A stretch of 64,000 nucleotides of DNA from Rotaria sordida (taxonomy: Eukaryota; Rotifera; Eurotatoria; Philodinida; Philodinidae), in the NCBI GenBank assembly GCA_905250125.1, contig CAJNOL010001418.1, positions 1 to 64,000 of the forward strand. The letters are read 5' to 3'. Position 1 is the first letter of the stretch, and every line of letters begins with the position of its first letter. The notes under the pieces were generated by a model, which saw nothing but the letters and a program-made list of their open reading frames with translations, was not told where the DNA came from and made no database searches. This document shows, piece after piece, positions 12,097-23,834 of the stretch. A program made the translations under genes and the position numbers.

Positions 12097-12646
12097 ATGA
12101 GTTCGAATAACAAGAACGATAAAGTCATCATTATGACTCTTCCATACGAGTGAGTTAATAAAGCTATTTCTACTGACACTTTGATTTGTGTGTGTGATGT
12201 AGAGAAGCTATGGAGACGCCATTGCCTATATGCGGTGGTCCAACACGGTACTATGTTCCATCAAAACCACGAGACGTGTTTTAAACGGTATAACAAGTCT
12301 TACGTCTTTGATGATGTTGAATTGATAACAAATTACTCACGTATATTTAGTACCGAAACCTGATCATCGAACATATTCGCAATAAATGGCCTAATGTCTC
12401 TGCTAACATTGCCTTGGAGCCTTCTCGTGGGTTTTTTAACTGCAATGGTTACGGTGGTCGATACACATTCGATGTTAGTTTCTCTATAGAACAAAACTTG
12501 ATGTTTTTCTTTCTTATGCATAGTGTAATGTGCCCGGTGTCGGTTCGGTGGTTGTGACAATCATTGAGCCATTCGAGGCAAGCGATGGAAAATTGGCCAA
12601 TGACATGGCAGAAAGAAAACGACGAGTACAAATCAATGTCAACTGA
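12097..12646 (+). CDS. Four-exon orphan gene, 123-residue protein of unknown function
   Basis: Exons 12097-12149, 12203-12275, 12351-12473 and 12524-12646 join in phase and end at TGA 12644-12646. Introns are 53, 75 and 50 bp. Introns 1 and 3 have ordinary GT/AG ends; intron 2 uses a weak donor (GTGTTTT). Reading past that donor in frame would hit a stop, so this junction needs transcript proof. The predicted protein begins MSSNNKNDKVIIMTLPYE. Its middle is rich in aromatics and Gly, with CGGPTRYYVPSKPRD and NGYGGRYTFD. It ends with a hydrophobic strand (VGSVVVTIIEPF) and a basic tail (AERKRRVQINVN). I see no signal peptide or membrane segment and do not recognize the family. The coherent frame through four short exons argues for a real or recently real gene. 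Confidence 0.6.
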
Positions 12647-13552
12647 ATCCTGTTCAAAACGCTTTCTTAATCAACTCCTTTGCATATGACGAATTATCGT
12701 GATTTTTATAAACTAGAGATTCCATCTCACCAAATTAAATAATCAGTTTTATATCAAAATAAAATATTTTCCTTGCTTCGGATGCATTCGTGCTTAATAA
12801 CTGGTTAATCGAGAACATTTGCAAAACTTCCGACAGTAACCCGTGTTTTGTGAAATACGAAATGGAACCAAGAAATGAACTAATCATCAGAGATCGTCAT
12901 CGAGACAAGAACATAGTCTATTGCTCTGCGGAAACTTCATTAGAAATCTTCATTCTAGCCGAAGTTAGTTTTTGCAGGGAATATTTCATCGTAAGAACAA
13001 GCACAAAACATGAATGTGAAACACGATATAGCTGCTAGTGCTGATCGTAGGAAGATAAAGTTTGACTATAAATTTATACTACGTGCAAGATGACCTATTG
13101 CTTCGACTTAAGCAACATCCTTTTATAAGTGAAATAACGATGATTTTCTATTAGTATTACCTTCCCATTCATCGTTATGTCATCAATTATACTTACCAAT
13201 GTGAAGAGGACCAGAATTATCTCAGGAGTGAACAAAGCGGAAAGAATCTATCATTCTTACAGTATATGTTAGATGAGGCACAATGATAACGAACGTTCAT
13301 CATCTGCTATATTCGACATATGCTCCATGCTTTTGTTATAAAAAAAAAACGCTACAATCTCTTAAAAATCAACAAGAGTTTTGTCGTTGGATTCTGTCAC
13401 GTTAACTAGAATATCATTAGTTGGTTACGTACTCCGGTTCTCATCCTCACTGTCACGGAACCGATGCGTATGTACGCGCTCTGTCTACTGAACGAGTGTG
13501 CCTGTTTTCACCGGCACCCACAGAAGTGGAATACCTGATCAAGGTCATTTGG
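12647..13552. other. Intergenic; one unsupported 82-codon frame
   Basis: An open frame at 12790-13038 (plus) encodes a Cys-containing 82-residue peptide with no family resemblance and no clear splice partners. I do not call it a gene. Confidence 0.3.
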
Positions 13553-13605
13553 TTTTTGGGTGAGTATGGGTGTTGATCTGCTCTTTACCCACATCCACAT
13601 CCATT
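13553..13605. repeat. TGGGTGT / ACCCACATCC hairpin element, copy 1
   Basis: GAGTATGGGTGTTGATCTGC is followed by CTCTTTACCCACATCCACAT. This is a short hairpin whose arms resemble TGTGGG-type telomeric words. Related copies occur near 23.7, 26.7 and 27.6 kb. Confidence 0.5.
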
Positions 13606-14713
13606 AGAACAATTATTACATAGAGATAGTTTTCAGGGTGCAGCTTGTTTTTAAATGAAATTATTTCTAAGACATTCATTCCAAGTAAGTTTGAACCAGT
13701 TTCGACTTTTATGAAGTTCTGTCAACATAAATAACGAATTTGAGTAGTTTCTTTTTATGCATAATTTAAATAAGGTCTTCCAAGATCACCTTGCTCATAT
13801 AAAAAATGTCCATGATTTATTGACATTATTGACATCTATGATACTATTTATTCATAACAAACTCTATAATGTTAGCTAGATGATAAAATTGCCAGTAATA
13901 TTACTAGAAATTTTGATTAGATCTAAGTAGATTAAGGATTAGAATAAGTGGATACATATGGGTTAGTGAATTGGATATAGATACAGATAGTATATTACGG
14001 ATTATGTTAGGTAGTCTATCAGTTTAGATGTGCATACTGATATAGAAATAGAGCCACTGGTGTGACATTGGAATACCGGCGAAATTTTGACTACGAAACC
14101 ATATTTTTACGAAACTTTAAGAAGGTTCCGATTTTGTTGCAAAATTCGGAATCTTTTTTAAGTTCCGTATAGTACCATTTTGTTTTCAGTGTAGCTTTTC
14201 AAAGATTATCCCGCAACAGATAATCGACAGAATACTATCGAAATCCCGTCGGAAAGCGAAGAAAACAGTAGGAAACATCCGATTATGGCAGGATACGGTC
14301 GTATACCACAAGACTTTTCAGAGTGGTTCCTGCCCAAGCGGCAATATTTTCTCCATGCATCCGCTGAGGTTTTTGCAGGATTCCGTTACAGAAATCAATA
14401 AACTTGCAACAAGTATCATGGAGTGCAGAGCTACGCTAACGTAAATAGGAATTTAAGCGTCCTACACCACCATAATATACACACTGGAAACGAACAGAAT
14501 CCTGCAGAAATACCACAATAAATCGCAGCAAACTTAGCGAAATAGCAATCCTATTCAACCGGAACAAACCGAGCGTGACAGCAGAAAAAATTGATCAGAG
14601 AAGCAAGCACAACCTTCACGCCCCACGTTTATCATAAAACGATCCATCTTATGTGTCTAAAGAGGAGCAAAGACGATTTCTACAATTTTGGAAAGTGAGA
14701 GATCTGTGGAGAA
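13606..14713. other. Intergenic DNA with a scattered TCGGA-rich patch
   Basis: No gene is recognized. About 14210-14330 contains CCCGTCGGAAAG- and CATCCGATT-type words like those in the composite repeat tails. From about 14.2 kb to 15.3 kb the sequence is visibly richer in G and C than its surroundings. Confidence 0.4.
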
Positions 14714-15301
14714 GTGCTCACCCTTTTATACTTCGAAAGTGAGCATTTTAACCATGAAAATAATCGAATATGCTCACTTTATCTTGGTGCTATATACGCA
14801 CTACAGTATCTTATTATGTTTATCAAAAGATCAGCGAAGATGTTTCACACAATTCCGGCAGGAGAAAAGGGTATGGGAAAGTGCATGTATCGTTGTAAGG
14901 AAAAAGGTAGCATTTTCAACTATGAAAATAATGAAAAGATGGTCAACTCTCGTTGGTTACTGTTTGCTTGCATAGAAGATACTCGTTTTTGGATTTCAAG
15001 ATACAACAGGAGGATTGGTAAGTGTTTCGGAAGCATTGATTATGAGCGATTACAGCAGATTCGAGCTGTAGAAACGATGGAATTCGGTCCGTATCCGTTC
15101 GTCATACTAGATACATGTATCCCTAGTCCAGATCCATGCGCAAAACGAGAATGGGATGTGGCTATCGTTTCCGAGTTCAGAAAATCGGTGAAATCAGGCC
15201 CGAAACTGAGGAGAAAACCAATCTCAGATCTGGTCGGAGAAAATCAACGGGAATTTGCTGGATCCGGCCGTTTTCTGTCATATATTCTTTACCTGGGTTG
15301 A
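14714..15301 (+). other. Long open frame of doubtful coding status (195 codons)
   Basis: This is the longest unexplained plus-strand frame here. Its translation has no recognizable motif, and two internal segments (around 14740 and 14915) are repeat-like, sharing AGCATTTT-AACNATGAAAATAAT. The local rise in GC lowers the stop-codon frequency, which may explain the length. A real gene cannot be excluded. Confidence 0.2.
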
Positions 15302-15987
15302 AATTCTAATCAGTTATATAATGGAAGCACATCGTTTCACGATCAATATATATGCATAGAAAATCACTTCATCGATATAATCGTTTGTCAAGATAAAATA
15401 TTATTTATACGTTGGCTGAAATTAAGAAATGTTCAAATATCGATTAGACATTATCAAAATATCAATCGATAACTTTTCAGCTGTCGACTGTATGTTAATT
15501 ATGAATAAAATATCATTGACTTTCAGCATACATATTGATATACATATGTAGCTTCACAATATATAATTCATTTCATTGAGACCAATGATGATAAATTTTA
15601 CTCAAGTCGAATGTTACAAAGAGCAACCGTAAAAAAATGAGTTAAGATGTGAGGCACGATTCTAAGAAATAGTTAAAAACTAACTACATTTGAAAATTCT
15701 TCATCAACTATTTTGACTGTTGTCCTAGTAAGATTTTATTCTTTCTAAGAAGGAATGAGTGTAGAAAACTGTTGTCAATTATTTAACCTTTCGGACACTT
15801 AAAATCAGTTATACGCTGAGGATCAAATTTAATTTTAGTATCACTACCAAATTAGAAATAAAATTCAAGACAATTAATGATATTAATTATGTATTTATTG
15901 TTACTAGAGAAAATGAAGTGTGCAAACAATTATGAGAAATTCATTATTTCTTATTTTCAATGACGAATGATAAAATTAACGTTAAGA
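15302..15987. other. Intergenic DNA downstream of the dehydratase gene
   Basis: AT-rich sequence with no gene or clear repeat seen. Confidence 0.5.
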
Positions 15988-17188
15988 TTATGTATTAATA
16001 TGGCTAGACGATTGGCTCGAATAAACATGAATTTTGATTATTTCACACACATAATCAACATCTTCTTGATTCATACCATGATGAGCACCGATCAAGAAGC
16101 CATTTTTCATTATCTCGTCAGCATTCGAAAAGGCTTCATTGAACTGTCGGTATGCAGGATGTCGAGTGATGTTACCTGCAAAACACACTCGTGTTTGAAT
16201 ATTGTTTTCTTCAAGTTTTTGAAGAAGTGCCTTGCGATTAGGTAACATCAGTGGTAATGCAAGCCAATCTACTTTATCGTGATTTTTTGGGAGTACAAGG
16301 CCATGAGATTCAAGTTCTTTGAGTTGTTCCACAAAACGATTTATATTTTGACGACGTATCTTAAGAAATAATGATAACTTTTTTAACTGTTCCAGACCAA
16401 ATGCAGCATTCATTTCAGTCGATTTCAAATTATAACCAAGAACAGGATATAAGAACTTGAAGTCGTATTCAATGTCGTCAACAGAATGTCCAAAACGTTC
16501 GGAGAATGATTCAGTGTTGGTACCCATTCGTCCCCAATCACGATATTGTAAAGCAAGATCACGTTGACTCTTTTCATTACACATAACCATTCCACCACCA
16601 CCACCTGCTGTAATTATATGGCTAGAGTAAAATGATGTAACAGATATATCTGTTATCGTCGTTGTCGTGATTGTATCGCAAGAATCTTCAATCAGTAAAA
16701 TATCTCGACGACCTAACATAAATAATTCGTCTTTCAATCCTTGCCAATCAGGTTTGCTACCGATCAGATTCGGAAGAAAGAAGGCTTTTGTCCGTAAACT
16801 AACTTTTTCAATAACTTGTGCGACAGTAGGTACATACGAACCACGTTCGACATCACAGAATACAGGTACAATGCCAAGTTGAACAATGGGAGCAACAGTT
16901 GTAGAAAATGTGCATGCAGGTGTAACAATTTCATCACCTGCTTTTAGACCTGCAATGAGTAATGCCAATATATTGCCTGATGAACCTGAATTAACCATTA
17001 CACCGAATTTTTTTCCGAAGATATTTGCTACTTCGCATTCAAATTGTTCAGTAATTGGACCTGGTGCAAGCCAACCTTTTCGTAGACAGACTTCAACCGC
17101 TTTGATTTCTTCATCACCATACGATTCGAATTTATTAGGTGCATACCAAATCTTTTTCGTATATCCATGAACTTTACTTCCCGATGAA
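15988..17188 (-). CDS. DegT/DnrJ/EryC1-family NDP-sugar 3-dehydratase-like protein (RfbH/ColD-like), 5' end in gap
   Basis: One uninterrupted frame of 400 codons runs from the gap edge to the stop at 15988, with no introns. The fold is the PLP aminotransferase type I of sugar-nucleotide enzymes. The visible order is GWLAPGPITEQFE, VNSGSSGNILALL, GDEIVTPACTFSTT, DVERGSY, LLIEDSCDT (the PLP-ring Asp), SFYSSHIITAGGGGG, RDWGRMG and GYNLKSTEMNAAFGLEQL. At the position of the usual PLP-binding Lys there is His (codon at 16620-16618). That is the mark of 3-deoxy-forming dehydratases such as E1/RfbH and ColD, which make deoxysugars rather than transaminate. The Cys cluster that holds the iron-sulfur centre in E1/RfbH (following RDWGR) is replaced by Met, Thr, Ser and Gly residues. 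An internal ATG at 16998 is not the start, because homologous sequence continues upstream to the gap. Roughly 20-30 N-terminal residues probably lie within the N run. No intron plus a bacterial family suggests horizontal acquisition. Confidence 0.9.
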
Positions 17189-17288
17189 NNNNNNNNNNNN
17201 NNNNNNNNNNNNNNNNNNNNNNNNNNNNNNNNNNNNNNNNNNNNNNNNNNNNNNNNNNNNNNNNNNNNNNNNNNNNNNNNNNNNNNNN
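17189..17288. other. Assembly gap (100 N)
   Basis: A run of exactly 100 N, presumably of unknown true length. It hides the dehydratase start codon and promoter. Confidence 0.99.
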
Positions 17289-17338
17289 CATTAGAATACC
17301 ATCAAATTTTTCTTCAAAAATATTAAGCCATTGAGATT

Positions 17339-17488
17339 TTATGAATCATCCAATATATGCAAAAAAAGCACATTTTTGGTAACTTTGGCATTTCATAACT
17401 TTTGATTGGAACGCGGTAGAAGTCTGGAATTTTTAATGAAGATAGATCTGTCAATTCTCTATTTTTTGCATATATTGGATGATTCATA
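17339..17488. repeat. Inverted repeat pair, 27-28 bp arms, next to the gap
   Basis: TATGAATCATCCAATATATG followed by CAAAAAA at about 17339 is the reverse complement of 17461-17488. About 95 bp lie between. It probably belongs to the Tc1-type remnant that extends to about 18.4 kb. Confidence 0.65.
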
Positions 17489-17869
17489 AAGTCCCAATAG
17501 CTTAATATTTTGAAAGAAAAATTCTGTGGTAAATAGCACTCATTGAAATATATGTCTGTAGAAAATTTCAGCCCAATTAGCGAAGCCATTCTTGAGATAT
17601 GACCACGTCAGAACTCTGGTTGGTTGAACTGGTTCCTTTTAGGACTTTTCGTAATATGCCCATAAGAAATTGAGGATTCAATATTTTTTACAACGTTTTG
17701 CGTCAAACTTGATAAAAGTCTTTCCTCTACAATCTATCTTAAATTTAGCAATTTCAGTCATGGCTCATATGGACTGGTTCTTGTAACTATTTCAAAACCA
17801 GAGAAATGATGGCAGTTGGGCAGAAGAAGGCGAAACTATATCACCATCTTTAATCGATATACCTATTGC

Positions 17870-18393
17870 TAAATTTTAAATAGGAACAATTGTTTTGGGA
17901 ATCGGTTTCATGACATGGACTTATTGCAAGTTCAGCTCCAATTAATTGTACGAAATCGTTGCATCAACTACAGTAATAAGACAAAGCAGATAAAAAAATG
18001 TATTTAACAAGAGATTTATACTCGAAATTTTTAGAATAAGAAGTAGTATCAGCGATACAAATAGCATTTGGAAGTACTGACTTAGTACCGACTTCTCAAG
18101 ATGATTAGGACAGTAAATACAAGACAAGAGTTGTTAAGAATATTGCTTAATCTTTAGTTGACGAACGTATTCATCCTGGAATAGGTGATGCAAAATTTGC
18201 TGATATTTCACCAATCAAAAGTGTACGGGATGCAGTTTATGAAAGACTGAGAGACGAACAGTTTGGGAACGAATTAGAATTCGAAGACCAACTAGTACAA
18301 CAATGGAGAACGTTTACTGCAGCAAAACACGAAGAAATAATGAAAAAAATACCAAATCGACAAAAGCACGTGATAGATCAAAGTGGAAAATAG
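17870..18393 (+). pseudogene. Tc1-like transposase remnant (C-terminal part)
   Basis: The clean frame 18151-18393 contains ISPIKSVRDAVYERLRDEQ and later VQQWRTF, IMKKIPNR and HVIDQSGK. This matches the closing layout of Tc1-type transposases: (PD)LSPIE-VW, then W.....E..QKLI.SMPRR...VI...G. The usual Trp of the SPI-SVWD motif is Arg. Upstream, LGIGFMTWTYC near 17895 resembles the WGGISF-RT strand that precedes the second catalytic Asp, but stops and frameshifts separate it. The gap-side DNA from 17.29 kb is probably the element's non-coding left part. Confidence 0.5.
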
Positions 18394-18860
18394 ATATATA
18401 AGAGAAATTCGATTGTTAATCTCCTTTCGAGCAGTATCTGTTATGTAACATTACTAATAAAACGGTAAAAATGTTTTCAAAAATTTTTATAATTTTGACA
18501 TCGCTTGTATGTCTGTAACAATAATAAGCACAAAACTGAAATTCTAATAATATTACGTGAGAGAGTCAAAACTTATTTTACAGTCTTTATAGATGTATAG
18601 TGGGTGAGAACAGAATCCTAGGAACGAACTACTTTTGTTTGTGTCTGTAATGCTCCAATATCTCTAATATCTCTGTACCTCTATATTTCTATTCAGATGT
18701 AGAGGCATAAGTTTTCAATTTGTTGCCAATTGAAATTTCGCATCAACTCCAATAACTCAAGCACAACACTTACCTTATGCTTCGTTGACTTGGATCGTTT
18801 ATTTTCGGAAGGTGAAATTATCGATAGTGTTCGTCGGTTTTATACCTTCAACTCTTACGT
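18394..18860. other. Intergenic DNA, no gene seen
   Basis: No coding or repeat signal that I can support. Confidence 0.4.
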
Positions 18861-18995
18861 TTCTATTGCTCTTATTTTCTCTCCCTTATTCTCTCTCCTC
18901 TCTCTTGTTTTCTTTCTCTCACTCCGTTACTTTTGTCTTTTTTTCTCTCTCTTTCTAATTTTTCTCTCTGATTTTTTCTCTCCCTCCGATTATCA
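18861..18995. repeat. Pyrimidine-rich low-complexity tract
   Basis: A dense run of CTCTCT and TTTCTCTC words on the plus strand. Open frames over it on both strands are composition artefacts. Confidence 0.75.
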
Positions 18996-21389
18996 ATACA
19001 CCAATCAGAATACGAGGATATTAGAATGAGTCTTGCGCCAATTGGAATACGGTGTGGCAAAGATTATGAAAAATACTCATAGTCTTCTATGGTGCAGAGT
19101 CCGACATCGTACAGTGTGCAGAAACACTCTGAAGCAAAATGAAATAAAAAATAGTACTTTCTGCTAAATTTCGATCTTTGTGCCATCTAAATTATGTTAG
19201 ATCCAGATTCGATCTTCTTTAGGACGAATTCCTCCCGAAATATGTTCCACTATTGGTTTCATGTGTTTCAAGCACGACTCAAGGAGCTCTATCAGATACT
19301 GAAAATCTTATTTTGATAGCATGTTCTGTTGAAGTACAAAAACACGATGTTTTTCCCTTGTATTTGACCCAAAATATTCCATTTGTTATCATTTCCTGCT
19401 AGTATGTTATGCGATGTATGTAAAAACTTTTGAAGACTTCGTTCACTTTTGCTGCAGCTGATCATATTGACTAGAGGTTAGAATAGCTACGATTTCAATT
19501 CACAATTTCCTTTGTCGTGAAATAGAGCAGCAGCTTAATATTTTCGTTTCTTGTAACAAAATAATGCTCATTTTGTGATTTCGCCGCTCCCCATAGTAGA
19601 AGACTCCTTCTGGCTAAATTTTGAAAAATCTATTAGGAGATTCGGGTTTTTTAATCTACCGAGAAAAATTCTCAAAAGATTTTTCTTGAATTTTTTCAGT
19701 TTTCATATCTAAATATGCGGGTCGAAGGTTTTCAGCCTCATCCGATGATTGGAAGATACTCCCTATCCATTTGAAGAGAACCAGGATAAGCTTGATATAG
19801 TGTGCTCCTTCTTGAACACCTCCTTTACATGTAACTATACTTTTTATCAACCTAAGACGAAATTATACCAATTTCAATAAAAAAAAAAGAGTTGAACAAT
19901 AAGTTCAAATATTAAATTACAGTATTCATTGAGATTCTTTTAACTGTATACCGATTCTTTCTTTGCACTTGAGTGATTGAAGTGTTAGACTCAAATTTTT
20001 TGCAATAATTATTGTTTGGGCAAAGCCATCGAAATGGCTAAGTATGATGATGCAATTTCATAAAATTTTGGTTAAAAACACTGTTGGAATTCGGCGTAAT
20101 AATTTATAATTATCACTTTAAGTTAATTAGGATCCAATGCATGATTTCGATGAGTATGAATAGGAACCCAATTTGCTGAAAGTACCCCAGATGCTACTCA
20201 TACCATCTCCTTTTTGCACGGATTTCTGTCGACTTATTCCACATCCAAAACTTGTAATTTTGCCAACACAAATGTGTACATCTCTGTGCTTTCAAGAGCT
20301 TTGATAGATTTCTGGATTCTTCTGTAAATATTAACGTACAATCGAAAGACGAAACTTAAGACGATCATAGAAATCTAATCGAATAAGCACTGTTTTGATG
20401 ATACTAGAAAAAGCCGCTAGTGCAATCTTTAAGTGGGTAAAATTTGAAACACGATGTAGCTGTTGTTACTAATCGCATGAAAATTGTTTTATTCGATTCA
20501 TTGCAAAGAGGAAATAGTTCATATATTCTGATAGGATATTAGTGCTATTCGTTCTTTGATCATGTATCAACGAAGTCTACAGCAGTCGGTAGCGAGAAGG
20601 AAGAAAGGCTTTATACTCGGCACGGTCTTTCATGACATTCTAGGATGCTGGTCATGATGTTTAAGAAGATGACTGGGACAGTGGATTCAAGTTACTTTCC
20701 TATATACTGCAACATTTCTTTTATGTTATGTTTCACAAAATATGTCACACACACGAGAAACATCATATAAACACAGCACGATTAATGACGATATTATCTC
20801 ATAAGCACGAGTTTAAAAAAATAATTTTTTTGAAAAATTTTCTAAAAGATTTTCATGGAAGTCGCATTGAAAAATCTCTCATTAATAGAAGATCTACCTA
20901 GACAGTTTACACGCTCAAACATATTAGAAGATCTAAAGGTCTTTTAATGTGAGAGGGTATACGGAAAACAGCTAGGGTGATGTACAGTAGTGCATTCAAT
21001 TGAATATTCGTGCGGTCGAAGCAGATTATAGTGAGAACTGTGCAAGAAATACGTTAGATGCCGATGCACAGAGTCGAAAGGGAGATGCAGTTTTTGTACC
21101 ATAGATTGTTGTACTGTCCGCTGTGACCTACCCTCCATGTCTATCACGTTTTTTGTGTTCCATCGTCCTCAGACTATCTTCCATTTAATCTTCCTTTCTC
21201 TTGGCGACTGTTTCCCCATTCTCCATGTCTCGCGCCGAATTCTGGTTTTCTCTCCTGACAGCTTTTCAATTCTTCGCCATCTCGAGCCTAAATTCCGTTT
21301 CATCTACGAGTTGGATCTCTGCTTTTTCGCTGCCGCTCGTCTAATTCTTATTTTCTCCACCGTATTCCATCTATGTAAAATCCAATTAT
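18996..21389. other. Gene-free DNA
   Basis: Open frames of 60-100 codons occur (for example 19656-19850 minus and 21137-21436 plus). None shows a motif, splice structure or residue pattern of a protein family. I see no clear repeat between 19.0 and 21.3 kb. Confidence 0.4.
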
Positions 21390-21780
21390 ACCACAAGATT
21401 GAGCTCATTAAACTACACTTAGAACAAGGATATTAGTTATAGAAGAAGCTCCTAGAATAGTTCTACACAACTATATTAGAAAAGTCTAAGGAAGGTTTCT
21501 GTATATTGCGACTGTTTCGCACCTCGTTTGAGCTATTGAAGATCTACCTATACCATTGGATACAGCTTGTCGAGTTGCGCTTCGAACACCGAATAAGAAT
21601 TGTGGAACAATTTCCTACATGCACTTGGGCAACTTTTAGTCGAACTCGAAGCCAAGTTCACCTACGTCCAAATTCTGCAGCATTCTTTTTCGCCGATCCA
21701 TTTGGGCACATTTTACAGCAAGACTACTCATGTTCTACGTACAACTCCATGAGCTCTGTCGAATGTTGGAAAGGATTTCT
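21390..21780. repeat. Diverged copies of the GAGCTCTATCGAATGG satellite core, both orientations
   Basis: At least three cores are visible. AAGATTGAGCTCATTAAACT at about 21399 and CTTGTCGAGTTGCGCTTCG at about 21567 are in reverse orientation. GTACAACTCCATGAGCTCTG then GTCGAATG at about 21740 is forward. They match the array at 38.5-41.2 kb. Confidence 0.5.
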
Positions 21781-22976
21781 CTACCGCTCAATCTCATGCA
21801 GAGAAATCGGTACTTTGTCAGAAAACCATGACTACACGATATAGTAACGCTTTCTCAACAACAGAACGTCCTATCAGGATAAGATTCTCAGTATCTCATA
21901 GAGATCGCCATGTTCTACCTGTCAGATGTGAAGCCAATATTGGAGCATATTCCTAGATGAATTTGCTCTACAAAAGATCAAATCTGAACCTAAAATAACC
22001 TAGGTCCTTGTGCACGTTTCAGAAATTTTGCTGCAAATGAAACTCATCTCGGCGACTTTTTTTTTCACTCATACATCAAAATGCGCCGTGTAAACAACTA
22101 TCTATACATTCTCACATAACAGAGAAAAATTAGTTTACTTCAACATCTTCCTAAATAAAAAGGTCTGCACAAAGAAATCAACTTGAAAATCAAGCACCTC
22201 TTTGTCGCTATGAAAATAGTGTCTATCTTGCATTCCAAAGTTGCATTTACTCGAATCTTATTCACTAATAGTATAAAGCCAATATATGTAAGGGATGTAT
22301 ATATTTCAACGCCTCTATCTTAGTTATTTTAAGGTCCAAAATTTTTTTTATACTACTGAAAAGTGAATTAATTTCTGCATCTGCCGCTGTAAAGAAATCA
22401 TTTGTAGTTACTCTAATAATTGAGTAGTTAGCAGAATAAAATAAGATATCTTAAACGTTCGCTTTAGCTGCAATGTTGGCAAAGCGAGTGCTCACCAAAA
22501 AAACTACTGGTAAAGTAAACGTTCTATCGAAGAATCAGCAAAAATCTCAATTAAGAGCAAATTTACTCACTCCTACTGACAAATTTCAATAAAAATTTTT
22601 AAAAACAATATCATTCAATTCCTTATCTTCAACCCTATCTGATTCGAGTGGTTCAGCTCAATCGGTACTATTTTTGATGTCTAGTGAATTTTTTCATGGA
22701 TATAGTGTGCATTTGCTTTAGCTGTAAGGCCGCTAAAGTGAATGGTCCGCAAGAAAACGTTGGTAAATAGAACACACTAGCCATTTTGGTTGTAAATAAA
22801 CTACTCATGAATATTTTATTTATTTCGGCTTCTCAAAATCAAAATTCATCATAATGATCTTTCATAAATTTCTTTAAAACCCGTAGATCTACTACTAGCC
22901 AGCGGTTCAAGCAAATCTAACGACTGTTTTGTTTACTGCACTGCATTCCCTTTAATCTTTCATTCTTCAAGAAAAA
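21781..22976. other. Gene-free DNA with one short direct repeat
   Basis: Two copies of a segment beginning TTYGCTTTAGCTG lie at about 22460 and 22707. They share downstream AAAG-GA and GGTAAA words. No gene is recognized. Confidence 0.35.
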
Positions 22977-23694
22977 GAACTTTGATCGGCGAGTATTTTG
23001 ATACTAGATTTGAGGTATACTTCAGGTACGTTTGAGAATTTCCTCAAACACATGTATGTGAAACTAACCTCTTTTGCCTGTGAATATAGACAGAATCGCA
23101 AGTGCTTTGAAGTTCATTCGATAGCCCGAGTTTAAGAGAACTTCAACATATGAAAGAGTCCTACTGAGAAAGTATAACGATGATACTATACTCTCTCACA
23201 TGAACTTTCAATGTACAAAATGAGAAGAAGCCCGCTTTCTATTATAGCTGGCTAGGTAGCATCTTTCACGCAGTACCAAACCCTACATCTTTTAAAATTA
23301 TGAAAAGCGGCTCAGAAAAAAGTGTAGGATTATTCTGGAAAAGACAATGTTGATTTTATATTTAATTGAAGATAGTTAATTGGTCATTTCTTTCAAAATC
23401 AAAAGAAGTTAATCTGTATCACAATCCATTAGGTGACGCTTTCGATGAACGACAAAATCCTATCATTTATACAATTTGAAAAATGCAATCACTGTGATAA
23501 AATACGTACATACTGCCTTAAAAGATCTTTAAGAAGTATGACATGGTTTCTATTCATTTTCTTCTTTTCAAAAATAAAATAGGACATCAAATATGATAGA
23601 GGATTCATGTCACTGTCGGCACCTAAGCTCTCGGAGCTATGTTAGACTGTTGCCCAAGGACTAGCAGCTACATTGCACTAGTTTGTGTAAGATT

Positions 23695-23772
23695 CGTTGG
23701 GTGTAGGTACCGGTGTGTATGTGGGTCTGCTTTTTATCTATATCCACACTCTACACCTCCACTCATACACAT
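23695..23772. repeat. TGTGGGT hairpin element, copy 2
   Basis: GTGTGTATGTGGGTCTGC is followed by ATCTATATCCACACTC and further CCACT/CACAC words. It is related to the elements at 13.55, 26.72 and 27.60 kb. Confidence 0.5.
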
Positions 23773-23834
23773 GCCCTATGGATAAAATGAACACAAGCTT
23801 TAGATTATGGTCCTTAATTTTTGGGTTCGCATAC

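Noticed and set aside
15967-17170. Plus-strand frames of 71-94 codons over the dehydratase gene
   Set aside because: They are antisense shadows of the long conserved minus-strand frame.
17028-17291. A minus-strand frame that runs through the N gap in another phase
   Set aside because: The dehydratase frame itself continues upstream to the gap with family-specific residues (GWLAPGPITEQFE); the other phase has no support.
18730-19060. Leu/Phe/Ser-rich frame on plus and Arg/Glu/Lys-rich frame on minus
   Set aside because: Both translate the CT-rich low-complexity tract.
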